Shown in pieces: positions 40,788-48,992 of a stretch of 64,000 bases of DNA. The stretch comes from CAZEAP01 sp964510315. GTDB lineage: Bacteria; Planctomycetota; Brocadiia; SM23-32. Each line of letters begins with the position of its first letter. Position 1 is the first letter of the stretch. Position numbers and translations under genes: made by a program. The stretch lies in assembly GCA_964510315.1 (NCBI GenBank), contig CAZEAP010000020.1, forward strand, positions 9,771-73,770. The letters run 5' to 3'. The notes beneath the pieces were generated by a model. It saw only the letters and a program-made list of their open reading frames with translations. It was not told where the DNA came from and ran no database searches.

Positions 40788-42113
40788 TTACTGGGATCCG
40801 CTGGCCCCTGCGGTCACGTAAGTGGAGGCGGGGCAGCCCTGGCTGAGTGCCAGGCGTCCGCCCGGCAGGGCGACCGGGCTGCAGCCGCAGACGTAGGAGC
40901 CCGGTTCCTGGCCCAGCTCCTCGGCCAGCTCCTCCCACATCTCCCGGGACTCGGTGCTGATGTATATCGGCAGCTCCTCGTCCCATCGCCTCACCTCCCG
41001 GATGAAGAAGCGGTAGACCTCCGCCCGCACCTCCTCCGGGAACGGGCCGGTCCGCACGCCCTCCAGGCGCCCGGCGGCCTCACGGGCGGCTTCCACGTAT
41101 TCGGGATCCAGCAGGTCCAGGTCGATTTTGTCGGCGAGCCCGTCGAAATCCATCCACATCAGCACGCAGAACCCCATCGATTCGGGTTGGGACCGGGTCA
41201 GGGCGTCTTCGATGACGGCGGCGTATTCCTCCCGCCAGTTACGGACGGGGATGATGGGTTTGAACTTGTAGCGCACGGGTACGCCCATCTCCCCGCACCG
41301 ACGCCCGGCGTCAACGCGTCCTCGCGCGGAACCGGCCCCGCGCTCTACCTGCCGCGCGACCGCGTCACAGGTCAGGCTCCACACGCCGATCAGCCGGTCG
41401 CGGTGGGGCAGGTCGGCGATCCAGTCCACGTTGTCGCCGGCCGTGTGGAAGTAGCCGTATCGCCCCTCGTATTCGGAGAGCTTCCGGGTGAACAGGTCGA
41501 ACAGGCCGGTCTCGGGCTCGAAGCAGATCAGGTCCGAACCCCATCCGATCATGCGGAAGCATCGCTGCCAGGGGTGCTTCTCGATGGTCGGTGCGACGAC
41601 CTGGTCAACGTACTCCTCGAGGTTTACCCCGACGGCGATGAACCGCCCGCCTTTGCCTTCGCCGCAGTACTGGCATTCGTGCGGGCAGCCCCGCATGGCG
41701 CCGAAGTCGTGGGTCGTCCAGCAGACCTGGTCCTTCGAGGCGTCCCGCTCCGGAGGGTGGGTTACGCGGGTAAGGTTGAACCGGCCGAGAAGCTTCGCAA
41801 CTACCGACCGGGGCGTGCCCTCCGGACAACGTTCGAGTATTGGTTCCAGCGGCTGCGCCTCCTCGGACAGTTCGATGGTGGTGAAGACCAGCGGGCGGGT
41901 CCAGGCCGGCGGAACGTCCGCCGGAGGCTCCTCGGGCGGCCAGGCGGACTGAAGCTCTGCGGCGACGTCCGGCAGGTTCTCCTCGGTTACCCAGACGACG
42001 TCGCCGGGGGAGCGACCGATGCCTTCCATAATGCGCTCCATCCGTTCCGTGCACGCAGCATTTGCCTGCGTCTCTTGCAGCGCGTAGACGGCGAGGGGTT
42101 TCAGATCGTACAT
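40788..42113 (-). CDS. Radical SAM protein, spore-photoproduct-lyase-like
   Basis: A 441-residue protein whose cluster motif is CPHECQYCGEG (CxxxCxxC, near residue 142). The preceding 100 residues form an alpha/beta domain with PLVFTTIELSEEAQPLEPIL. After the cluster motif, GVWSLTCDAVARQVERGAGS and PVRYKFKPIIPVRNW resemble the barrel of SplB-type enzymes. Two more Cys near the C-terminus (YVCGCSP) could hold a second site. It lies 22 bp upstream of the ManD-like gene on the same strand and may be co-transcribed, though no link to sugar metabolism is obvious. Substrate unknown. Confidence 0.8.
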   Translation of the reverse strand: MYDLKPLAVYALQETQANAACTERMERIMEGIGRSPGDVVWVTEENLPDVAAELQSAWPPEEPPADVPPAWTRPLVFTTIELSEEAQPLEPILERCPEGTPRSVVAKLLGRFNLTRVTHPPERDASKDQVCWTTHDFGAMRGCPHECQYCGEGKGGRFIAVGVNLEEYVDQVVAPTIEKHPWQRCFRMIGWGSDLICFEPETGLFDLFTRKLSEYEGRYGYFHTAGDNVDWIADLPHRDRLIGVWSLTCDAVARQVERGAGSARGRVDAGRRCGEMGVPVRYKFKPIIPVRNWREEYAAVIEDALTRSQPESMGFCVLMWMDFDGLADKIDLDLLDPEYVEAAREAAGRLEGVRTGPFPEEVRAEVYRFFIREVRRWDEELPIYISTESREMWEELAEELGQEPGSYVCGCSPVALPGGRLALSQGCPASTYVTAGASGSQ

Positions 42114-42197
42114 TTCAGGACTTTCCCGTGCTTCCTGATGATTGCAGACGCCCTCATGCTATCCCCAATGGGCGTCCCGCACAACAGGGACCCCGCA

Positions 42198-42226
42198 TTG
42201 ACGCCGGGCCGGCGTGCCACTATCGT
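42198..42226 (+). promoter_or_regulatory. Promoter of the small cupin gene, very short leader
   Basis: TTGACG (42198-42203), 17 bp, then TATCGT (42221-42226). Transcription would start only about 8 nt before ATG 42241. Confidence 0.5.
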
Positions 42227-42240
42227 GTGAACAGGTAGCG

Positions 42241-42627
42241 ATGGCAAGTGAGGACGATTCGGAGGAACGAGCAAGGATGAGAGAATCCGGCGCCGAAGAA
42301 CTGAGGGAGGGCATCCAACCGGGATGCGCTTATCGGCTGGAAGACCTGGTGCAGACTGCCGTCGGCTCCATCGTGAGCCGCACCGTGCTGGATGAGGACG
42401 ATGCCAGGCTGACGTTCTTCGCCTTCGACAAGGGGCAGCAACTCAGCCAGCACACGGTTCCTTACGATGCTTACGCCATCATCCTGGAGGGAGAGGCGGA
42501 GCTGACCATCGGAGGGGAGACGGTCCTGGCCGACGGGGGCCAGATGGTGCTGATGCCCGCCGGGGTTCCCCATGCGGTGCGGGCCCCGGAGCCCTTCAAG
42601 ATGATGCTGGTCATGCTCCGGGCCTGA
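42241..42627 (+). CDS. Single-domain cupin protein
   Basis: A 128-residue cupin. The strand pattern IVSRTVLDEDDARLTFFAFD, then QHTVPYDAYAIILEGEAEL and MVLMPAGVPHAVRA, gives the two cupin motifs with likely metal-binding His residues. This widespread group is annotated only as cupin-domain protein. It is divergent from the radical-SAM gene and on the strand opposite to the sugar-acid genes around it. A role in sugar-acid sensing or isomerisation is possible but not shown. Confidence 0.85.
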   Translation: MASEDDSEERARMRESGAEELREGIQPGCAYRLEDLVQTAVGSIVSRTVLDEDDARLTFFAFDKGQQLSQHTVPYDAYAIILEGEAELTIGGETVLADGGQMVLMPAGVPHAVRAPEPFKMMLVMLRA

Positions 42628-42646
42628 CGGGGAACGGCCGACGCGG

Positions 42647-43561
42647 CTACTGCCCGCTCCCGCCGAACCGCCGTACGAACACCGCTCCGGGATGCTCCAT
42701 CTCCACGCGATAGACGGAGTTGCGAGCCGTCACGTAGAGCGCCTGTCCTTGGTCGCCGAAGGCCAGGTTGGCCGGCCGCTCCGGCACTTCGACGGTCTCC
42801 AGATGCTCTCCCTCGGGACTGATCACCCAGACGCCGCCCACCCCGGCGATGAGGACGTTCCCTGCCGTGTCCACCTTCAGGCCGTCGGGCCGCAACTCCT
42901 CCGGCGGCTCGACCTGGAAGAAGACGTTCCCTTCGCCCAGGCTTCCGTCCGGGTTGACCTCGAAGGCGCGGAGGTGGTCCCTGTTGGTGTCGGCGACGTA
43001 GAGCACGGATTCATCGGGGGAGAAGGCCAGCCCGTTGGGCCGGTCGAAGTCTTTCAGAAGGAGCTGCAGTTCCCCGTCCGGAGCGATCCGGTAGACGCCC
43101 TGGAACTCCAGCTCCCGCTCGTCGCGTTTGACTCCGTAGGGCGGATCGGTGAAGTAGATTGAGCCGTCGCTCCGGACGACGACGTCGTTGGGGCTGTTCA
43201 GCCGCTTCCCTTCGTAGTGGGTGGCCAGAGCGCCCACGGTGCCGTCCTTTTCGGTCCGGGAGACCCGTCGGTTGCCGTGCTCGCAGGCGATCAGCCGCCC
43301 CTCCCGATCGAAGGTAAGGCCATTGGAGTGGCCGCTGGGCTTCCGGAACACCTCCGCCTCCCCATCGGAGAGCCGGTAGATGGTGTTGGCCGGTATGTCG
43401 CTGAAGATCAGGTAGCCGTCCGGATGCCACATGGGGCCTTCCGTAAAGCGGAAGCCGGTAGCGGTCCGGGTGGTGGTCGCCGGTTCGCGGCCCTCGGCGA
43501 AACCGGACACGGTACCGACCAGCACGCACGTCAGAAAGAGCACGCCTGCCAAAAAGTTCAT
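42647..43561 (-). CDS. Secreted SMP-30/gluconolactonase-family protein
   Basis: A 304-residue six-bladed beta-propeller lactonase. The signal peptide is NFLAGVLFLTCVLVGTVSGF. FTEGPMWHPDGYLIFSDI supplies the first metal Glu, SGHSNGLTFDREGRLIACEH and LNSPNDVVV the Asn ligand, and DRPNGLAFSPDESVLYVAD the last Asp. The family hydrolyses sugar lactones such as gluconolactone, which would suit a periplasmic or extracellular step of sugar-acid breakdown. AGGAAG precedes ATG 43561. The SDR gene begins upstream on the same strand. Confidence 0.9.
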   Translation of the reverse strand: MNFLAGVLFLTCVLVGTVSGFAEGREPATTTRTATGFRFTEGPMWHPDGYLIFSDIPANTIYRLSDGEAEVFRKPSGHSNGLTFDREGRLIACEHGNRRVSRTEKDGTVGALATHYEGKRLNSPNDVVVRSDGSIYFTDPPYGVKRDERELEFQGVYRIAPDGELQLLLKDFDRPNGLAFSPDESVLYVADTNRDHLRAFEVNPDGSLGEGNVFFQVEPPEELRPDGLKVDTAGNVLIAGVGGVWVISPEGEHLETVEVPERPANLAFGDQGQALYVTARNSVYRVEMEHPGAVFVRRFGGSGQ

Positions 43562-43590
43562 CGGACTTCCTTTCCTGTCGTCCGGCGAAA

Positions 43591-44352
43591 TCACAGGGCT
43601 GCCAGCCAGCCGCCGTCCACGTAGATGATCTGTCCGTTCACGAAAGAGGAGGCGTCGGAGGCCAGGAACACGGCGGCGCCGACCAGCTCTTCGGGGTTGC
43701 CCCAGCGCTCGGCGGGGGTGCTGCCGCGCACCCACTGGTCCCACTCCGGGTCTTCGGCCATGTGGCGGGTCATGTCGCTCAGGAAATATCCGGGCCCGAT
43801 GCCGTTGACCTGAATGTTGCGATCTCCCCATTCCACGGCGAGAGCCCTGGTGAACATCTTGACCGCCCCTTTACTGGCGGCGTAGGGTGCGGTTGTGGGA
43901 CGGCCGCCTTCGCTCATCAGCGAGCAGATGTTGATGATTTTCCCCCGTTCCCTTGCCACCATCCGGCGTCCCACCGCGCGGGAGACGTAGAAAACGCCGT
44001 CCAGGTTGACGGCCATCAGTTCCCGCCAGCGGTCGCTCTCGAACTCCTCCAGCGGCCCGCGCAGGTTCGTTCCCGCGTTGTTGACCAGGATGTCGATGGG
44101 CGCGAGGTCGGATTCTACCCGCTCGACGGCTTCCTCCACGGCGTCTTCGTCGGTGACGTCGAAGGGGCTGACGTGGACGTGGATGCCCTCCTCCCGAAGT
44201 TCCTCGGCGGCCGCCCGCAGCTTCTCGGGATGCCGGGCGTTCAGGACCACCGCGGCCCCTGCCCGTCCCAGCCCGCGCGCGAACACAAGGCCCAGCCCCC
44301 GGGAGGAACCGGTCACCAGCGCCGTCTTGCCGGTCAGATCGAAAAGGTCCAT
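43591..44352 (-). CDS. Short-chain dehydrogenase (gluconate 5-dehydrogenase / KduD-like)
   Basis: A 253-residue classical SDR. TGSSRGLGLVFARGLG binds the cofactor, NNAG is the conserved turn, and the active site has Ser in NICSLMSEGG plus YAASK. FDLTGKTALVTG at the start and NGQIIYVDGGW at the end are typical of the gluconate/2-deoxy-gluconate dehydrogenase group, which reduces keto-sugar acids. Together with the ManD-like dehydratase it could process uronates or aldonates. GGGAGG precedes ATG 44352 by 7 nt. Confidence 0.9.
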   Translation of the reverse strand: MDLFDLTGKTALVTGSSRGLGLVFARGLGRAGAAVVLNARHPEKLRAAAEELREEGIHVHVSPFDVTDEDAVEEAVERVESDLAPIDILVNNAGTNLRGPLEEFESDRWRELMAVNLDGVFYVSRAVGRRMVARERGKIINICSLMSEGGRPTTAPYAASKGAVKMFTRALAVEWGDRNIQVNGIGPGYFLSDMTRHMAEDPEWDQWVRGSTPAERWGNPEELVGAAVFLASDASSFVNGQIIYVDGGWLAAL

Positions 44353-44392
44353 CGGGACGCCTCCCGCCTCTTGCTCCTTGCTGGCGCCCGAC

Positions 44393-44421
44393 ATTATACC
44401 CGCCGCACGCCGGATGGAAAA
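44393..44421 (-). promoter_or_regulatory. Promoter of the SDR/SMP-30 transcript
   Basis: Minus-strand perfect TATAAT (44393-44398) with TTTTCC 17 bp upstream (44416-44421), about 40 bp before the SDR start. Confidence 0.5.
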
Positions 44422-44454
44422 CGCAGGGCTTATCCCGCGCCGAATTCCCTGTGC

Positions 44455-44483
44455 TTGCCCCGCGGCGACGGCCCGGGTAGTGT
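44455..44483 (+). promoter_or_regulatory. Promoter of the six-hairpin glycosidase gene
   Basis: TTGCCC (44455-44460), 17 bp, then TAGTGT (44478-44483), about 45 bp before ATG 44528. Confidence 0.45.
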
Positions 44484-44527
44484 GAGTTCGGTGCGAGGCC
44501 AAGGCTGGGAATGAAGTGGAGGGAGCA

Positions 44528-46459
44528 ATGCGAGCCGTCTTTGCCGTCTTTCTTGCCTTTTGCCTTGTGGGGACTGCCTTCGCCGCGACCGAAGCCCGTC
44601 TGCAGCTTGCCGCCGAGAAAGACCTCTACAGCCCTTTGGACGAAGTAGAACTTCGGGGCAACGCGCCGGAGGGGGCACGCGTGGAGTTCCGCGACGGAGC
44701 GGGCCGGGTCTGCGGTCGGCGTTCCGTCGGCGGGAGGTTTGAGCTGAGCCTGACCGCGGGCGGCGCACCCGGGGAGTGTGCCGTGGCCCTCGTGGGTCCG
44801 GAAGGCAGCACGTTGGCGAAGGCCCCGCTTCGGCTGGAAGCCGCGACGGACGTCCGCTGTCGGACCGGCGGCTCCGGTGAGATGTGGCGCCGCCTCCGGA
44901 AGATGGTCGGCCGCACCCGACGCCATCGAAAGGTTGAAGGGAAGCGCATCGTCCTCTACGTCCCGTGGCTCCGCGACGAGACCCACGTGATGAAGGCCTA
45001 CAAATACTGGGAGGAGCGGCCGGGCGAACTTCACGCCCACTTCCTGGACATTCAACCACCCTCCGGGCTCATCTACGATTACGTCACCTCCTACGATGGC
45101 GCGCTGGAGCGGGCGGAGGTCTTCGAGCCGCGCTACTCGCGCCTCAACCAGAGCCTGGGCATCGGCTACAACCGCCTGCCCGTCGAAGCCGACGTGGAGT
45201 ATCTCGCCGTGGAAGGGGTTTACACCGCCTGGCAGGCCCGCGGCGACGACCGATGGATGGCCCGTCAACTGCCCGCCCTGGAGCGGGCCCTCCAATACAG
45301 CATGACCGACCCCCTGCGGTGGAGCGAGGAGCACGAACTGGTCAAGCGCGCCTATACCATCGACACGTGGGACTTCAAGTTCTTCGGCTTCGACCGCCAC
45401 ATGATCCGCACCGCCCACGATGTACATGAGTACGTGTTCAACATCCATCCGGACACGCCCATGTGCATCATGCACGGCGACAACAGCGGTATGTACCAGG
45501 CCTGCCGGCAGATGGCGCGCATGTTCGACGCCCTGGGCAACGAGGAGAAGCGGGGGGAGTACCGCCGTCTGGCCCGCCATTTCCGAGACACCACAAGCCG
45601 GGTCTGCTGGAACGGGCGCTACTACGACCACTGGGTTCCGGTGACCCCGCTGGGCATGGACCAGGGCGGGATTGACGGCTCCAAGGTGCTCAGCCTCTCG
45701 AACCCCTACGACATCAACCGCGGGCTGCCCGACCAGGAGCAGGCGGCCGGCATAATCCGCGAATACATGCGCCTGCGGAAGGAACTGGAGGACACGCACT
45801 TCGCCGAATGGGTCTCGGTCTATCCCTATTGGCCGAAGGGCTTCTCGGGCATTGAGCCGGGCACCTACGTGAACGGGGGCATTATCACCATCGTCGCCGG
45901 GGAGCTGGCCAAGGCGGCCTTCCATCACGGCTTCGAGGCCTACGGCGCCGACATTCTGGAGCGCGTGCGCGGGCTGATGGAGAAACACGGCGGCCGCCTT
46001 CCCTGCGCCTACCGGCCTTCGGGGGAGGTCTCCCGGGGCATCCCGGACAACTGGGGGCAGGCGGCGGTGATGTCGGCGATCATGGAGGGGCTGTGCGGTC
46101 TGCGGGATGAATCCACCGCGTTCCGTCATGCCCGCATCGAGCCGCGCTGGGTCGCCGCCGGGGTGGGCGAGGCCGAAGTCACCGCAAGCTACGGGGCCTC
46201 GGGCGGTTACGTCGCCTACGATTACGCTCACGACCCCGAAGAGCGCGGTATGGGCCTGAGGGCCACCGGCAGCGGCGAGCGGCTCCGGTTCCACGTCCTC
46301 CTGCCGAAGGGGACCGAGCCGGAGAGCGTGAGGGTGGGCGGCTCGGCAGTGGAGTTCAGTAGAACCCGCGTGGAGGAGAGCCCTTACGTGGACTTCTCCC
46401 TGGAGGCGTCGGGGCCGCACGCGGTGGAGATCGCCTACGCCTCCTCGCCGCAGCAGTGA
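44528..46459 (+). CDS. Secreted six-hairpin glycosidase-like protein
   Basis: A 643-residue protein with a signal peptide (AVFAVFLAFCLVGTAFA), an N-terminal beta domain of about 120 residues and an (alpha/alpha)6 barrel. Segments VPWLRDETHVMKAYKYWEE, LPVEADVEYLAVEGVYTAW, YTIDTWDF, IMHGDNSGMYQACR and WPKGFSGIEPGTYVNGGI are shared in the same order with the protein at 54670-57141, showing they are paralogues. A C-terminal beta sandwich follows the barrel. The layout resembles GH78/GH63-like enzymes, but I cannot place it in a numbered family or pick catalytic residues with confidence. GGAGGGAGC upstream. Context suggests an exported polysaccharide-degrading enzyme. Confidence 0.8.
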   Translation: MRAVFAVFLAFCLVGTAFAATEARLQLAAEKDLYSPLDEVELRGNAPEGARVEFRDGAGRVCGRRSVGGRFELSLTAGGAPGECAVALVGPEGSTLAKAPLRLEAATDVRCRTGGSGEMWRRLRKMVGRTRRHRKVEGKRIVLYVPWLRDETHVMKAYKYWEERPGELHAHFLDIQPPSGLIYDYVTSYDGALERAEVFEPRYSRLNQSLGIGYNRLPVEADVEYLAVEGVYTAWQARGDDRWMARQLPALERALQYSMTDPLRWSEEHELVKRAYTIDTWDFKFFGFDRHMIRTAHDVHEYVFNIHPDTPMCIMHGDNSGMYQACRQMARMFDALGNEEKRGEYRRLARHFRDTTSRVCWNGRYYDHWVPVTPLGMDQGGIDGSKVLSLSNPYDINRGLPDQEQAAGIIREYMRLRKELEDTHFAEWVSVYPYWPKGFSGIEPGTYVNGGIITIVAGELAKAAFHHGFEAYGADILERVRGLMEKHGGRLPCAYRPSGEVSRGIPDNWGQAAVMSAIMEGLCGLRDESTAFRHARIEPRWVAAGVGEAEVTASYGASGGYVAYDYAHDPEERGMGLRATGSGERLRFHVLLPKGTEPESVRVGGSAVEFSRTRVEESPYVDFSLEASGPHAVEIAYASSPQQ

Positions 46460-46475
46460 CGGCCCCGGATCCGGC

Positions 46476-48317
46476 TCAGGCGACCGGCCGGAAGGCGAGC
46501 GTCACTTCCGCCCGCGCGGGCGCACCTTTGAGGCTGAGGGTGCAGCGTGACAGCTCCGGCCCGAAACGCCGGGCAAGCCGCTTTTCCCCATGCTCGACCG
46601 CCTCGATCTCGGCTTCCAGCAGGTCGGGGTCGAACTCAACTTCCAGGGAAGCCTCGTCCGTGTTTGCCGTCATCCGGCCCGGGGTTTCCCGCTCGAACCG
46701 GCCCTCCGTGTAGAGCGGCAGTGAGTAGCTGCGCTCCTCGCCTGAGAACTCGACCTCGTCGGTCAATATGATTTCACCGTCGCCCGAGCGGTCGAGGGTG
46801 ACGCGGCGCTTCAGGGAGCGCAGTCCGGCATCGGCAGGGTAGGCTTCTTTGAGTTCCATGCTGACGCCGACGCGGTCGTCGGATTCGATGCGCCGGAACT
46901 CGGTGGCCCGCTGCTCGGCACCGTACGGCTGCTCGCACCCGTTGACGAGCGGCACGTTGTGGCCACGGGAGTTGTTGGCCAGGTAGTCGTAGCGGTTCGG
47001 ACCGAAGTTGTCTTCCGTGTAGTCCCGGCTGCCGAGGTCGCAGATCAGCGACCGTCCCCGCCAGTGAACGATGAAGTTGCCCACGTCGTTGTGGTTGTGG
47101 TGCTCCCCGTTGTGGCCTCCCTTGACGGCCAGGGCGAGCTGTTGGCCTGCGCGCATCCGGTGACGCGCCGTCAGCACCATCAGGTCGGGGAGGAAGGCCT
47201 CGGCGGGGGGCTCGAAAGACGCTGGCTCCGGCGCCAGGAAGACGTCCAGGACGGTTCCCCGGACGTGCACCTCCGCCAGGTCGCGGGCCGTCAGGGCGGC
47301 CGTGCGGGACGCATCGCACTCCCGGGCAGCCCAGGCGACGGGGCCGCTGGCGAAGCGGGTGCGATGACCGCAGTCGGCGAAGTTGACCACCTGGGAGTCC
47401 GAAAGGATGACCTTCGGGGGATAGGCCAGAACCCGGGGCACCAGCGGATCGGCCAGGAGGTCGATTGCCCCGCCGGTGGCGCGGCGGGCCAGGTAGCTCA
47501 TCCGGCAGAAGTGGCTGATCCCGTAGCGCCAGTAACCCGGTCCCTCAGAGCAGCCGCCGTCCTCGGCGAAGCCGCTCAGGAAGGCCTGCGCGGAACGGAG
47601 CCCTTTGTGGAGGGCGCGGGCCTTTGTGGAAGCGTCGAAGTCGCCAAACAGCGCCGCCGACACCACGCCGTCCGTGCAGACGGCGTTCCAGTTGAAGTTG
47701 CGCGTTTCCCAGAAGAACTCCCGACTGAGGTAGGGCTCGACCGACCGCCTTGCCAGCTCCATCTGGATGCGCTTCGGCCACATGGGGCTGATCTCCTCCA
47801 TCCGGTCCCGCAGCAGGAAGAGCATCTCGGCAAGCGCGCCGGCCACGCTCGCGGCGCGGAGGTCGATGTCGGGTACGGCGGGGTCGGGCAGGACTTCATC
47901 GGCACCGTGACGCAGGTGGGCCGGCATCACCCAGGACGTCTCCTCCGCCACGGCCCAGGACAGATCGAGCAGGGCGTCCAGGAAACGATCCTCGTGAGCG
48001 AGGCATTCGACGGCCGTCAGGAGCACCAGGTTGAACAGGCGGCCACGCGCCGACTGGCCGTAAGCGTCTCTCCGGCCGGTCCGGAAGAAATCCAGGTAGT
48101 CGGTCGCCCGGATGACCTCGAGGGGGGCGGAAGCGATCTCCTCGGCCCGATCCCGCAGCGCGGGCAGCCGGTCGGCCACCCACGGCCTCTCGGCGACCCG
48201 GCCCCAGGCTTCCGCGTCGCTCGCGGGGGGCATCGGGCGAAAGTCGGCGACGAGTACCTCCTCAATCTGTCCGGCGTCCGGAACTTCTCCGTCCACAGTG
48301 ACGGGATAGCGCGCCAT
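46476..48317 (-). CDS. Heparinase II/III-family polysaccharide lyase
   Basis: A 613-residue protein with the two-domain layout of heparinase II/III enzymes: an N-terminal helical toroid (NWNAVCTDGVVSAALF, SEGPGYWRYGISHF) and a C-terminal beta sandwich. KGGHNGEHHNHNDVGNFIVHW is the diagnostic His-rich segment, near residue 410. The family cleaves uronate-containing polysaccharides such as heparan or alginate by beta-elimination, giving unsaturated uronates. AAGGAGAAA precedes ATG 48317, and no clear signal peptide follows that start. The gene converges with the six-hairpin gene. Its product type fits the nearby ManD, SDR and lactonase genes. Confidence 0.88.
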   Translation of the reverse strand: MARYPVTVDGEVPDAGQIEEVLVADFRPMPPASDAEAWGRVAERPWVADRLPALRDRAEEIASAPLEVIRATDYLDFFRTGRRDAYGQSARGRLFNLVLLTAVECLAHEDRFLDALLDLSWAVAEETSWVMPAHLRHGADEVLPDPAVPDIDLRAASVAGALAEMLFLLRDRMEEISPMWPKRIQMELARRSVEPYLSREFFWETRNFNWNAVCTDGVVSAALFGDFDASTKARALHKGLRSAQAFLSGFAEDGGCSEGPGYWRYGISHFCRMSYLARRATGGAIDLLADPLVPRVLAYPPKVILSDSQVVNFADCGHRTRFASGPVAWAARECDASRTAALTARDLAEVHVRGTVLDVFLAPEPASFEPPAEAFLPDLMVLTARHRMRAGQQLALAVKGGHNGEHHNHNDVGNFIVHWRGRSLICDLGSRDYTEDNFGPNRYDYLANNSRGHNVPLVNGCEQPYGAEQRATEFRRIESDDRVGVSMELKEAYPADAGLRSLKRRVTLDRSGDGEIILTDEVEFSGEERSYSLPLYTEGRFERETPGRMTANTDEASLEVEFDPDLLEAEIEAVEHGEKRLARRFGPELSRCTLSLKGAPARAEVTLAFRPVA

Positions 48318-48411
48318 CGCGGTTTCTCCTTCCAGGGGGTAAGTGTCGCGGCTTAGTGGACCGGGGCGCCTTTTGCAAGGCGGCGGGGCGATTTCTCCCA
48401 TCTGGCTTTCT

Positions 48412-48417
48412 TATAAT
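48412..48417 (+). promoter_or_regulatory. -10 box upstream of the permease-like gene
   Basis: A perfect TATAAT lies about 42 bp before ATG 48459, but no convincing -35 is found at 16-18 bp. Confidence 0.35.
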
Positions 48418-48458
48418 GCCGTTTCTCGGCGAAGCGGATTCACGGGGAGGGACGGCCC

Positions 48459-48971
48459 ATGAAGGCGAATATTGTCATCATGTCGGCGATGGCCGCTGTG
48501 CTCCTGGCCGCCGCGTTATACTTCAAAGGTGCTTCAGGCGCGGGGGAGGGCCTGAAGGCGGGCTTCCGGACGCTGTGGCGCATCTGGCCGCTGCTTCTCC
48601 TGGCGTTGGCGGTCGCGGGGTTCATACAGGTGCTGGTGCCTCGCGACGTGGTGGCGGATTACCTGGGGGTGGCGCGGCCGTATCGGGGCATCCTCATCGC
48701 GTGGTTGATCGGCGCGGTCATCCCGGGTGCTCCCTACGTAATTCTGCCGCTGGCAACGGTTCTGCTGAGCCGGGGAGCGGGCATCGGGGCGGCGGCGACG
48801 CTGGTGCTCTCCGCGTCGCTGGTCGGGATGACCCGAATACCCTACGAGGTGGCCTTCGTGGGATGGCAGTTCTCGGTGCTTCGAGTGGCCGCCTGTGCGC
48901 TGCTCGCCCCGCTGGCCGGCGTGCTTGTCCACCTGCTCAATGCGGCGGTGAGCTTCTATCCTGTGGGCTGA
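48459..48971 (+). CDS. Half-length permease-like membrane protein (DUF318/YraQ-related)
   Basis: A 170-residue protein with about five hydrophobic helices. LLLLALAVAGFIQVLVPRDVVADYLG and GAVIPGAPYVILPLATVLLSRGAG recall the repeated core of DUF318 permeases (YraQ, ArsP), which are about twice this length with two such halves. It could work as a dimer of halves. There is no arsenic or metal resistance gene nearby. The family call is from pattern memory and is moderate. Confidence 0.65.
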   Translation: MKANIVIMSAMAAVLLAAALYFKGASGAGEGLKAGFRTLWRIWPLLLLALAVAGFIQVLVPRDVVADYLGVARPYRGILIAWLIGAVIPGAPYVILPLATVLLSRGAGIGAAATLVLSASLVGMTRIPYEVAFVGWQFSVLRVAACALLAPLAGVLVHLLNAAVSFYPVG

Positions 48972-48992
48972 GCGTCGGCTCGGCCTCCGGCC

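Noticed and set aside
43871..46420. 849-codon antisense frame opposite the secreted glycosidase
   Set aside because: Opposite strand of a well-supported gene and overlapping the SDR gene in another frame.
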